Shown piece by piece: positions 1 through 8,105 of a stretch of 64,000 nt of DNA. The stretch comes from Rapana venosa. Taxonomy: Eukaryota > Mollusca > Gastropoda > Neogastropoda > Muricidae. The notes under the pieces are model-generated. The model ran no database searches and was not told the DNA's origin. It saw only the letters and a program-made list of their open reading frames with translations. Made by a program: the position numbers and the translations under genes. The stretch spans positions 26,839,525 through 26,903,524 of the forward strand of contig CM054165.1 of assembly GCA_028751875.1 (NCBI GenBank), given 5' to 3'. Position 1 is the stretch's first letter. Each line of letters starts with the position of its first letter.

Positions 1-163
1 CTGACCCTAAAGAGGGCAGGTACCCATTTACAGCTGGGTGAACTGAGGGAACTGTAATGAAGCCAAGGCGCGCAAACGGTCACCCATCCAACTGGTAACC
101 ACGCTCGACGCTGCTTAACTTGGCTGGGGGAAAGCGAGTGCTCCGACCACTGAGCTATCCCGT
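1..163 (-). mobile_element. Chimeric tRNA/5S-headed SINE, cut by window edge
   Basis: On the minus strand this begins at about 163 with a tRNA-like A box (TAGCTCAGTGGTCGGAGCA). It then passes, near 125-70, into a stretch that closely matches the internal control region of the 5S gene next door (AAGTTAAGCAGCGTCG, then TGGATGGGTGACCG). A unique body follows (CAGCTGTAAATGGGTACC and onward) and runs off the window at base 1. The same element is complete at 27442-27730, which shows it is a dispersed repeat. It looks like a Pol III SINE whose head joins a tRNA A box to 5S box A/box C. It lies directly downstream of the 5S terminator. Confidence 0.7.
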
Positions 164-169
164 CCCCCC

Positions 170-174
170 AAAAA
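170..174 (-). terminator. Pol III oligo-T terminator of the 5S gene
   Basis: Five consecutive T residues on the minus strand, two bases after the mature 5S 3' end. This is the expected Pol III stop signal. Confidence 0.75.
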
Positions 175-176
175 GA

Positions 177-295
177 TTGCCAACAGCACCCGGTGTTCCC
201 AGGCGGTCACCCATCCAAGTACTAACCGGGCCCGACGCTGCTTAACTTCGGTGATCGGACGAGAACCGGTGCTTTCAGCGTGGTATGGCCGTTGC
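177..295 (-). rRNA. 5S ribosomal RNA gene
   Basis: The minus strand reads as a near-complete metazoan 5S rRNA of about 119 nt. Landmarks are GGCCATACCACGCTGAAAGC near the 5' end, GAAGTTAAGCAGCGTCGGGC (box A) in the middle, TTGGATGGGTGACCGCC (box C), and GGGTGCTGTTGGC at the 3' end. A T5 terminator follows. Helix I pairs CAAC with GUUG, where many animals have CUAC with GUAG, so the change is compensated on both sides. The extreme 5' end seems one base short of the usual form. Only one copy is in the window. It is probably functional, but could be a member of a 5S array off the left edge or a recent retrocopy. Confidence 0.88.
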
Positions 296-300
296 ATTTT

Positions 301-535
301 GTCAAATTAATATTCAAAACAATGCAATACAACATAATGCAACACAACACAATACACCACAACACAACACAATACAACACAATATAATAAAACACAACAC
401 AATGCAATACAACACAGTACAATACAACACATGATACAATACAGTACAATACAACACATGATACAATACAGTACAACACAATACAACACAAGACAGTACA
501 ACACAAGACAGTACAATACAAGTGGATTGGGTCAT
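301..535. repeat. Pentamer satellite before the first tRNA
   Basis: A mosaic of AATAC, AACAC, AGTAC and ACAAG pentamers that almost lacks G on the + strand. It closely resembles the tract at 36345-36510, upstream of the tRNA at 36563, so the first unit shares ancestry with that one. It probably grew from the A-rich tail of SINE-1. Confidence 0.85.
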
Positions 536-576
536 CATGACATTGTTCTCTGTGAAGAGAAGCACTTTCTCCAGAT
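531..576 (+). promoter_or_regulatory. Conserved 5' flank of the tRNA-Tyr genes (first instance)
   Basis: The ~45 bases before the tRNA (GACATTGTTCTCTGTGAAG, then AGAAGCACTTTCTCCAGAT) recur almost unchanged before nearly every locus, with only T/C at one site and a few single changes. Upstream of it the satellite varies freely. It has no obvious TATA box. It may be an upstream Pol III element or simply part of the homogenised unit. Confidence 0.4.
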
Positions 577-666
577 CCCGTGATAGCTCAGTTGGTAGAG
601 CGGAGGACTGTAGAGGGCAAGTGGAAAGCTATCCTTAGGTCGCTGGTTCGAATCCGGCTCGCGGGA
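577..666 (+). tRNA. tRNA-Tyr: tRNA-Tyr(GUA) with 17-bp intron, locus 1
   Basis: A full cloverleaf. Acceptor CCCGTGA pairs with TCGCGGG (one G-T pair), D arm GCTC/GAGC, anticodon stem GAGGA/TCCTT with loop CTGTAGA, T arm GCTGG/CCGGC with loop TTCGAAT, and discriminator A. The anticodon GTA reads Tyr codons. Intron AGGGCAAGTGGAAAGCT interrupts the gene one base 3' of the anticodon, the usual nuclear tRNA intron site. Box A (TAGCTCAGTTGGTAGAGC) and box B (GGTTCGAATCC) are intact. A T7 terminator starts at 669. Confidence 0.95.
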
Positions 667-918
667 ATTTTTTTATTTTTATTTTTTTAATTAAAAAAAT
701 TATTTATGTTTGCACTTTATCAAATATTGATGTAAGACATGTGTCATTGCCTACATTAAAACGTTGCAGATTTTAAAAATAGTTTTCATTTTAAAAATTG
801 TTTATCTTTGTGCATAGGCTATTTATTTACTTTGTCAGTTATTGGTGTAAGCTAAGTGTCAATGCCTACGTTAAAACTTAGTTATGTATTGGAATGTTAT
901 TTTGATATTGGCACGAAA

Positions 919-1280
919 GGGTTGGGTTGGAAGTGTGCAGTGGTTTGATCCCCGTTTGAGCCAGAATATAACCCCCCCCCCCCCCCACCCATTAGATTAC
1001 GTTAGGTGGTCTGGGTGCTAGTCTTTCGGATGAGACGATAAACCGAAGTCCTGTGTGTTACATAAAATTATTTCGCCCACGTAAAAGAACGCAAGGCTAC
1101 AAGAGAGTCGTCCCAGCAAAATTTTGTAGAGAAAAAGCCACTCTGACAGGGAACAAATACAGTTCAAGTCAGGAAAAGAAAAAAAGTAATGGGTGGCGCT
1201 GCTCTTGTGGCGACGCGCTCTCCCCAGGGAGACCAGCCCGAATTTCGTGCAGAGAAATCTGCCGTGACTTAAAGAGGTAT
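919..1280 (+). mobile_element. SINE-1 body, headless (unit 1)
   Basis: Reads from GGGTTGGG through the shared core (CTTTCGGATGAGACGATAAA), GTAAAAGAACGC, GGGTGGCGCTGCTCTTGTGG and AGCCCGAATTTC to GACTTAAAGAGGTATA. Compared with the complete copy at 42433-42844, the tRNA-like 5' head is missing and a GGGTT block sits at the break. A long poly-C run lies at 970-987. Confidence 0.85.
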
Positions 1281-1510
1281 ACAATACACATCAATATAAT
1301 ACAAAACAATACAATACAAGGCAATGAAACACAACACATTACAACACAACAGATTTACAACACGATATCATAACACACAACACAATGCAATAAAACACAA
1401 CACGGTACAATACAACGCAACACATGATACAATACAGTACAACACAGTACAACACAACACAGTACAAGACAGTACAATACAACACACATACAATACAACA
1501 CAATACACTA

Positions 1511-1850
1511 CTTCGGATTACGTTAGGTGGTCTGTTACACTACTTCGGATTACGTTAGGTGGTCTGGGTGCTAGTCTTTCGGATGAGACGATAAACCGAA
1601 GTCCTGTGTGTTACATAAAATTATTTCGCCCACGTAAAAGAACGCAAGGCTACAAGAGAGTCGTCCCAGCAAAATTTTGTAGAGAAAAAGCCACTCTGAC
1701 AGGGAACAAATACAGTTCAAGTCAGGAAAAGAAAAAAAGTAATGGGTGGCGCTGCTCTTGTGGCGACGTGCTCTCCCCGGGGAGAGCAGCCCGAATTTCA
1801 CGCAGAGAAATCTCGTGACTTAAAGTGGTATAAATAAATAAATAAATAAA
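1511..1850 (+). mobile_element. Extra SINE-1 3' copy with AAAT tail
   Basis: A second copy of the unit-1 SINE body starting at GGATTACGTTAGG, preceded by a 40-bp stutter of the same words. It ends in (AAAT)n like the intact copies rather than in pentamers. The duplicated unit at 18.1-19.1 kb lacks it, so it was gained in this copy or lost in the other. Confidence 0.8.
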
Positions 1851-1924
1851 TACAATACAAGGACTGATAAGAGACTGGGTCAGCATGACATTGTTCTCTG
1901 TGAAGAGAAGCACTTTCTCCAGAT

Positions 1925-2014
1925 CCCGTGATAGCTCAGTTGGTAGAGCGGAGGACTGTAGAGGGCAAGTGGAAAGCTATCCTTAGGTCGCTGGTTCGAA
2001 TCCGGCTCGCTGGA
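1925..2014 (+). tRNA. tRNA-Tyr: tRNA-Tyr(GUA), locus 2
   Basis: Intron AGGGCAAGTGGAAAGCT. The acceptor 3' strand is TCGCTGG, which leaves a C3-T70 mismatch; loci 15 and 28 also carry T70. Boxes A and B are intact and a T9 run follows after AATTAA. Confidence 0.9.
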
Positions 2015-2288
2015 ATTAATTTTTTTTTAAATAAATTATTTGTCTTTGCACTTTGCCAAATATTGATGTAAGACATGTGTCATTGCCTACATTAAAACGT
2101 TGTGGATTTTAAACATATTTTTTCATTAAAAAAATTATTTATCTTTGGGCATAAGCTATTTACTTTGTTAGTTATTGATGTAAGCTAATTGTCAATGCCT
2201 ACATTAAAACGTTATGTTTTGGAATGTTATGTTGATATTGGCATTAAAACGTTATGTTTTGGAATGTTATGTTGATATTGGCATGAAA

Positions 2289-2640
2289 GGGTTGGGTTGG
2301 GTCGCAAATGTGTGCAGTTGTTTGATCCCCGTTTGGGCCGGAATATCCCCCCCCTCCCCCCACTCATCCATTGCACCATGAGTGGTCTGGGTGCTAGTTT
2401 TTCGGAAGAGACTATAAACCAAGGTCCTGTGTATTACACAAAATTATTTAGCGCTCGTAAAAGAACCCACTGCAACAAGAGTTGTCCTTTGCAAAATTCT
2501 CTAGAAAAAAGCCACTCTGATAAGGAATGAAGTACAGTTGCAGACAGAAAAAGGGTGGCGCTGCTCTTGTGGCGACGCATTCTCCCAGGGAAAGCAGCCC
2601 GAATTTCATGCAGGGAAATCTGCCGTGTCTTAGAATGGTG
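2289..2640 (+). mobile_element. SINE-1 body (unit 2), subtype ending TCTTAGAATGGTG
   Basis: Headless copy. Its 3' end is the 'b' subtype, which in this array is always followed by a short pentamer run and a second, truncated SINE-1 piece. Confidence 0.82.
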
Positions 2641-2695
2641 TGCAATAAAATGCAATACAATATAATACAATACAACAAAATACAATACAATATGT

Positions 2696-2807
2696 AGACA
2701 GGAAAAGAAAGAATGGGTGGTGCTACTCTTGTGGTGACAAGCTCTCCCCAGGGGAGAGCAGCCCGAATTCCACGCAGAGAAATCTGCCGTGACTTAAAGT
2801 GGTATAG
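2696..2807 (+). mobile_element. SINE-1 3' fragment (unit 2)
   Basis: Starts at GACAGGAAAAGAAAG and keeps only the last ~110 bp of the SINE to GACTTAAAGTGGTATAG. Confidence 0.8.
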
Positions 2808-2995
2808 GCTTACAATACAATACAGTACAATACAATATAATAAATACAACACAATACAAAACAACACAATACAAAACAATATGATACAATACAGTACAAT
2901 ACAACTCAATAACACAAGACAGGACAACACACAACACAATACGATATGATACAATACAACACAGTACAACACAAGACAAAACACTACAACACAAT

Positions 2996-3309
2996 CTTGC
3001 GCACACGTTAAAAACCCGTCCCGCTTTTCGGAAGAATAGGCTATTGTGTAATGATGTGAACAGATGACAAAATTTACAATACTGCATACACACGGGCACT
3101 GGATGAAAAGAAAGGACATGAGTGCTTATTCCATAATAATAATAATAATAATAATAATGTATGGAATTTTAACAGATTAAAATAAATGAAATATTAAACA
3201 ATAGGTTATGATACAACACAGTACAATACAATACTACTTCTTCCTGGAAAACTAAAACAGCAACTATTGTTGTGTGTTATATGGGCGAAAATGCGTCACG
3301 CTGCCGTTT
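2996..3309 (+). repeat. B module (SINE-2 3' part plus 60-bp box), unit 2
   Basis: Begins CTTGCGCACACGTTAAAACC and runs through AAATTTACAATACTGCATAC to an ATA-rich stretch. This matches the 3' half of the full SINE-2 copy at 63121-63470. The second part is a conserved box (AACTATTGTTG, then GCGAAAATGCGTCACGCTGC) that ends about 95 bp before the next tRNA and is not part of SINE-2. An (ATA)n run lies at 3136-3158. Confidence 0.75.
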
Positions 3310-3404
3310 AATACAACACAATACAGTACAATACAAATTACAATACAAGTGGACTGGAGTCAGCATGACATTGTTCTCTGTGAAGAGAAGCACTTTCTCC
3401 AGAT

Positions 3405-3494
3405 CCCGTGATAGCTCAGTTGGTAGAGCGGAGGACTGTAGAGGGCAAGTGGGAAGCAATCCTTAGGTCGCTGGTTCGAATCCGGCTCGCGGGA
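3405..3494 (+). tRNA. tRNA-Tyr: tRNA-Tyr(GUA), locus 3
   Basis: Intact cloverleaf. The intron variant AGGGCAAGTGGGAAGCA is shared only with the degraded locus near 20.55 kb, its duplicate. T6 terminator. Confidence 0.94.
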
Positions 3495-3672
3495 ATTTTT
3501 TATCTTATTTTTTTACTTTACAAAATTATTTATCTTTGCACTTTGTCAAACAGTGATGTAAGACATGTGTCATTGCCTACATTGAAACGTTGTGGATTTT
3601 GAAAATATTTGTTCTCAAAAAAAAATTTATCTTTGCGCATAAGCTATTTAATTTGTCAGTTATTGGTGTAAT

Positions 3673-4060
3673 AGCCGTCAGCGCCTGGGCTTTATCACAG
3701 TTCTTGATTAAACCATTGATGCTGGGGGCAACAGCAAGGTGAGAGGCTGTATGACCAGTGACTTTCCCACTCATGGAATTCCACTTTACAGCTTAGTCTT
3801 TAGTGATCGACTATGACTCTCTGACTAGGAGGCTTGACTCGCACAGTCCTTATGTGCTACAGCCCTGGGGGCTGGTTGGCCTTTGGAGAACATCTCCAAC
3901 GCTAACTGTCCTTATGCCCACTTGGCCGAGAGAGTGAGGATGTACTGTGGGCAAGGCATCTCCACTATAATCAAATTTCTGCCCAAATTCCGAAAACAGC
4001 AGCTGCCTCCTCTGCTGTTTTGGAGGTCATCGTCGGACACGACGGACAAACATACATTCT
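3673..4060 (+). mobile_element. Dispersed element R3 (unclassified), copy 1
   Basis: GC-richer unique sequence that replaces the SINE-1 body in this unit. It recurs inverted at 50243-50583 and in degraded form near 20.77-21.11 kb, so it is mobile or duplicated. Landmarks are GGGGGCAACAGCAAGG, CCACTTGGCCGAGAGAG and CTGTTTTGGAGGTCATCG. I see no ORF of note, no clear Pol III boxes and no terminal repeats. It may be a non-autonomous element or a piece of a larger one. Confidence 0.6.
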
Positions 4061-4284
4061 GCTATCCCCAGAGTTCTCAGTATATTCGACATCAGTTTTC
4101 AGAATGGGGATATTGTGCTATCCCCAGAGTTCTCAGTACATACGACCTTAGTTTTCAGAATGGGGATATTGTGCTATTCCCAGAGTTCTCAGTACATTCG
4201 ACATTAGTTTTCAGAATGGGGATATTCTGCTATCCCCAAACTCTCGGCATAGTCGACGTTAGCTTTCAGAATAGGGATAATACA
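4061..4284 (+). repeat. 56-bp minisatellite, 4 copies
   Basis: Units start at 4061, 4117, 4173 and 4229 with an exact 56-bp period. Each carries GCTATCCCCAGAGTTCTCAG followed by TTTTCAGAATGGGGATATT. The fourth is the most diverged. It joins the end of R3 and is followed directly by a B module. Confidence 0.9.
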
Positions 4285-4320
4285 CAGTACAAGACAATAA
4301 GACAAAACACTAGAACACAA

Positions 4321-4609
4321 TCTTGCGCACACATTAAAACCCATCCCGCTTTTCGGAAGAGTAGGCCGTTGCGTATCGATGGGAACAGATGACAAAATTT
4401 ACAATACTGCATACACACGGTCACTGGATGATAAGAAAGCACATGATTGCTTAGTCCATTATCCTCGAAATAAAAGATTAAAATAAATAAAAAATTAAAC
4501 AATAGGATATGATACAACACAGTACAATACAATACAATACTTCTTTGTGGAAAACTAATACAGCAACTGTTGTCTGTTATATAAGCGAAAATGCGTCACG
4601 CTGCCGTTT
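4321..4609 (+). repeat. B module, unit 3
   Basis: Same two parts as the unit-2 module: a SINE-2 3' stretch beginning CTTGCGCACAC and the box ending CACGCTGCCGTTT, with satellite around 4505-4540. Confidence 0.75.
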
Positions 4610-4711
4610 AATACAACACAGCACAGTACAATACAATACAATACAATACAATACAAGTGGACAGGGTCAGCATGACATTGTTCTCTCTGAAGAGAAGCAC
4701 TTTCTCCAGAT

Positions 4712-4801
4712 CCTGTGATAGCTCAGTTGGTAGAGCGGAGGACTGTAGAGGGCAAGTGGAAAGCTATCCTTAGGTCGCTGGTTCGAATCCGGCTCGCGGG
4801 A
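4712..4801 (+). tRNA. tRNA-Tyr: tRNA-Tyr(GUA), locus 4
   Basis: Acceptor 5' strand CCTGTGA gives a tolerated T3-G70 pair. Intron AGGGCAAGTGGAAAGCT; T6 terminator. Its duplicate at 21665 has the same T3. Confidence 0.93.
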
Positions 4802-4832
4802 ATTTTTTAGATTTTATTTAATTTTAAAAATT

Positions 4833-5075
4833 ATTCATTTATTTATTAATTAATTTATTATTTATTTATTTATTTATACCACTTTAAGTCACGCAGATTT
4901 CTCTGCGTGAAATTCGGGCTGCTCTCCCGGGAGAGCACGTCGCCACAAGAGCAGCGCCACCCATTTTTCCCCTTTTTTCCTGTCTGTAACAGTATTTGTT
5001 TCCCTATCAGAGGGACAACTCTCTTGTTGCCGTGGGTTCTTTTACGTGCGCTAAATAATTATTGTGCAACACTCG

Positions 5076-5106
<31 letters not shown>

Positions 5107-5243
5107 TAGCGCCCATACCACCACTCATGATCTAATGGATGGGAGAAAAGTTTCGGGTCCAAACGGGATACGAACCACCGCACACTTCCGACCCGGACTT
5201 TTCCTCTTTCTAGACAGGCGCGTTACCTCTAGACCACTGATCC
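4833..5243 (-). mobile_element. Full-length SINE-1, inverted
   Basis: On the minus strand: tRNA-like head starting GGATCAGTGGTCTAGAGGT, then GTCCGGGTCGGAAGTGTGC, the shared core, the GGGTGGCGCTGCTC body, GACTTAAAGTGGTATA, and a long (AAAT)n tail on the left side. It is inserted into the first half of the spacer after locus 4. Its head shows what the array's headless SINE bodies have lost. The duplicate is at 21789-22200. Confidence 0.85.
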
Positions 5244-5434
5244 ACCTATATTTGCACTTTGTCAAATATTGATGTAAGACATGCGTCAACGCGTACATTA
5301 AAACGTTGTGAATTTCAAAAATATTTTCATTTCAAGAATTATTTACTTTCTCCGTTATTGGTGTAAGCTAAGTGTCAATGCCTACATTAAAACGTTGTTA
5401 TGTATTGGAATGTTATGTTGATAATACCATGAAA

Positions 5435-5792
5435 AGGTTGGGTTGGAAGTGTGGAGTGGTTCGATCCCTGTTTGAGCCCCAATATCCCCACCCCCCACCA
5501 TCCATTAGACCACGGGTGGTGGTCTGGGTGCTAGTCTTTCAGATGAGACGATAAACCGAGTTCCTGTGTGTTACACAAAATGATTTAGCCCGCGTAAAAG
5601 AACCCACGGTTACAAGAGAGTTGTCCCTGGGAAACTTTTGTAGAGAAAAAGCCACTCTGATAGGAAATCAAGTACAGTTGCAGACAGGAAAAGAAATTAA
5701 TGGATGGCGCTGCTCTTGTGCCCACGGGCTCTCCCTGGGGAGAGCAGCCCAAAAACTCATGTAGAGAAATCTGCCGTGACTTAAGTAGTATA
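5435..5792 (+). mobile_element. SINE-1 body (unit 4)
   Basis: Headless copy, with a single GGGTTGG at the break and a short C run. It ends GACTTAAGTAGTATA. Confidence 0.8.
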
Positions 5793-5949
5793 GGCCTACA
5801 AAACAATACAGTACAATACAATATAATATAATACAACACAATACAATACAACACAATAGAAAACAATATGGTACAATACAACACAATACGATATGATACA
5901 ATACAACACAGTACAACTCAACAAGACAAGACAACACAATACAACACAA

Positions 5950-6257
5950 TCTTGCACACATGTTAAAACCCGTCCCGCTTTTCGGGAAGAGTAGGCCATT
6001 GTGTACCGATGTGAACAGATGACCAAATTTACAATACTGCATACACACGGGGACTTATTGAAAAAACCCCCACTTCCATTATCCTCCATATAAAAGATTT
6101 TTAAAAAACCAATATGATATGATACAACACAGTACAATACAATACAATACAATACAATACAATACAATACAATACAATACAATACTTCTTCTTGGAACGC
6201 TCAGACAACAGCTGTTGTTTGTCTGTTATATGAGCGAAAATGCGTTACGCTGCGTTT
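5950..6257 (+). repeat. B module with uninterrupted AATAC run, unit 4
   Basis: SINE-2 3' part, then a pure (AATAC)n tract at about 6131-6185, then the 60-bp box (GCGAAAATGCGTTACGCTGC). Confidence 0.75.
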
Positions 6258-6339
6258 AATACAACACAATACAGTACAATACAAGTGGGCTGGGTCAGCA
6301 TATCATTGTTCTCTCTGAAGAGAAGCACTTTCTCCAGAT

Positions 6340-6429
6340 CCCGTGATAGCTCAGTTGGTAGAGCGGAGGACTGTAGAGGGCAAGTGCAAAGCTATTTTTA
6401 GGTCGCTGGTTCGAATCCGGCTCGCGGGA
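6340..6429 (+). tRNA. tRNA-Tyr: tRNA-Tyr(GUA), locus 5, with internal T5
   Basis: The 3' strand of the anticodon stem is TTTTT instead of TCCTT. The stem can still form through two A-T and three G-T pairs plus normal flanks, but the run is a Pol III stop signal inside the gene, before box B. Intron AGGGCAAGTGCAAAGCT. The duplicate at 23295 has the same run, so the change predates the duplication. Either locus may yield a truncated transcript. Confidence 0.85.
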
Positions 6430-6677
6430 ATTTTTTTTATTTTATTTTGTAATTTTAAATTTATTTCTCTTTGCACTTTGTCAAATATTGATGTAAGACA
6501 TGTGTCATGCCTACATTAAAACGTTGTGGATTTGAAAAAATATTTTTTTCATTTAAAAAATAATTTATCTTTGCGCATAAGGTATTTACTTTGTCAGTTA
6601 TTGATGTAAGCTAAGTGTCAATGCCTACATTAAAACGTTGTTATGTTTTGGAATATCATGTTAATATTCGCATGAAA

Positions 6678-7038
6678 GGGTTGGGTTGGGTTGGGTTGGG
6701 TTGGAAGTGTGGGGTGGTCCCCGTTTGGGCCAGAAGTCCTCTCCCCCCCCTCCTCCCGTATCCATTAGAGCATTAATGGTTTGGGTGCTAGTCTTTTGGA
6801 AGAGAAGATAAACCGAGGTCCCGTGTGTTACACAAAATTATTTAGCGCACGTAAAAAAAACCCAGGACAATAAGAGAGTTGTCCCTTGCAAAATTCTCTA
6901 GAAAAACGCCACTCTGATAAGAAATGACATATAGTTGAAGACAGAAAAAGGGTGGCGCTGCTCTTGTGGTGATGCCTTCTCCCTGGGAAAGCAGCCCAAA
7001 TTTCACTCGGGGAAATCTGCCGTATCTTAGAATGGTGT
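6678..7038 (+). mobile_element. SINE-1 body (unit 5), (GGGTT)4 entry
   Basis: The headless copy with the longest GGGTT block seen (6678-6701). Subtype ending ATCTTAGAATGGTGTAC. Confidence 0.82.
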
Positions 7039-7048
7039 ACAATACAAT

Positions 7049-8088
7049 CACTCACTCACTCATCCCTTGGTCGGGACGACCGTTGGGGTACCTGCACGGA
7101 CGCTGCAAGTGGACCGCCAAATGGGTCAGTCCTGGGCTGTTTTCAGGAGGTTTGGTACAGTGAGGCCGGTCCACTCCTTGATGTTGGATATCCAGCTTTT
7201 GCGTGGTCGTCCCTGCCTCCTTGCTCCTTCCACCATTCCCTGCAGGACTGTCTTTGACAGGCTGTTATGCCTTGTTGTGTGGCCAAACCACTTCAGTTTC
7301 CTCCGTTTGACTGTATCTAGCAATGGTTCTTGTTTGCCAGCCAGTGCCTCGATCTGCTGCCAGACGTAGTCATTGGTTTTACGGTCTCTGTAGGTAATGT
7401 TCAGGATCCGCCTGAGGCACTTCATCTCAAAGGCTTGAATTCGACGTTCTAGATCGGCAGTAAGTGTCCATGCTTCACAGCTGTACAAGGCAATGGATGT
7501 GACGAGTGCCTTGTAGTCTGACCTTAGTGTGGGTTCTGATGTTGTGGTTTCTCCACACTTTCGCCAGCTTAGTCATGGAGGAGAGTGCCACAGCAAGTCT
7601 GATCTTCACCTCTTGTGTGCTCGTACCTTCTTTGGTGACGACTGCTCCAAGGTACTTGAAAATTTCTACCTCCTCTAGTGTCTCGCCACTCATCTTGATG
7701 CTGGTGGGAGTGGTTGGTGTAGTACTGTTCACTAGGATCTTGCTCTTTTCCGTGCTGATCTCCATACCGTGGGCATTGGCTGATGTTTCCAGTCTGGTGG
7801 TGAGATCCTGGAGTTCTTCTTCACTGCGGCCCATGAGATCGATATCGTCTGCGAATCGAAGATTGCAGACTGGCCTTCCTCCTATTGTGATTGTGGTCTT
7901 GAAGTCAAGGAGGGCCTCCTGCATGATGTTCTCCAGGAACACGTTGAAAAGAACGGGGGATAGCGGGCAGCCTTGTCGAACTCCAACTGAAGTCCGGAAG
8001 AACTCCCCGATTTCTCCACCCATGAGGACTGCACTGTGGGAGCTGTCATACAGCGCCTGGATGACTTGAATCAGGTCCTCGTCGAATA
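7049..8088 (-). mobile_element. LINE-A, RTE-like non-LTR retrotransposon, 5'-truncated, copy 1
   Basis: Minus-strand reverse transcriptase remnant inserted into pentamer satellite. The element's 3' end, at the left, is a short (GAGT)n tail. Flanks on both sides read ACAATACAAT, so a target-site duplication is likely but masked by the repeat. It starts within the RT at IQVIQALYD and has lost the endonuclease. The near-identical copy at 24005-25044 arose by segmental duplication. Confidence 0.88.
7126..8088 (-). pseudogene. Reverse transcriptase fragment of LINE-A copy 1
   Basis: Two overlapping frames. The upstream frame (8088-7475) has GVRQGCPLSPVLFNVFLE, the catalytic FADD at 7844-7855, KSKILVNS and FKYLGAVV. 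After a frameshift near 7480-7490 the second frame (to 7126) has the C-terminal LINE region CEAWTLTADLERRIQAFEMK, KLKWFGHTTRH and GRPRKSW. It ends early at a stop after LLKTAQD, where copy 2 stays open for another ~30 codons. No start codon of its own and no endonuclease; it cannot be active. Confidence 0.85.
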
Positions 8089-8105
8089 AAAATACAATAC
8101 AATAT

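Noticed and set aside
222..521. Long ORFs rich in CIVLYCVVLYC (minus) or YNTIQYNTIQ (plus) across the array
   Set aside because: They are translations of the AATAC/AACAC/AGTAC pentamer satellite, whose period of five stays open in several frames. They have no start context, domains or coding signature.
577..666. Reading these loci as SINE heads rather than tRNA genes
   Set aside because: Complete cloverleaf, correct intron position, discriminator A and oligo-T in most copies, and the SINE body that follows has its own different tRNA-like head in complete copies.
1053..1373. Recurrent ORFs such as MCYIKLFRPRKRTQGYKR and MIAQLVERRTVEGKWKAILRS
   Set aside because: The first is the SINE-1 body and the second is the tRNA-Tyr gene plus spacer, read as protein. 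Their recurrence follows the repeat unit, not a gene family.
3883..4392. 169-codon ORF over R3 and the minisatellite
   Set aside because: It spans three unrelated repeats (R3, the 56-bp minisatellite, the B module), and the R3 part is not preserved as an ORF in a comparable way in the other copies.
6678..6701. Interstitial telomere
   Set aside because: The unit is GGGTT rather than the usual animal TTAGGG, there are at most four copies, and it sits at the same place in every SINE-1 body.
7506..8069. 187-codon + strand ORF over LINE-A (repeated at 24462-25025)
   Set aside because: It is antisense to the reverse transcriptase frame that carries FADD and GVRQGCPLSPVLFN; only the minus frame has RT motifs.
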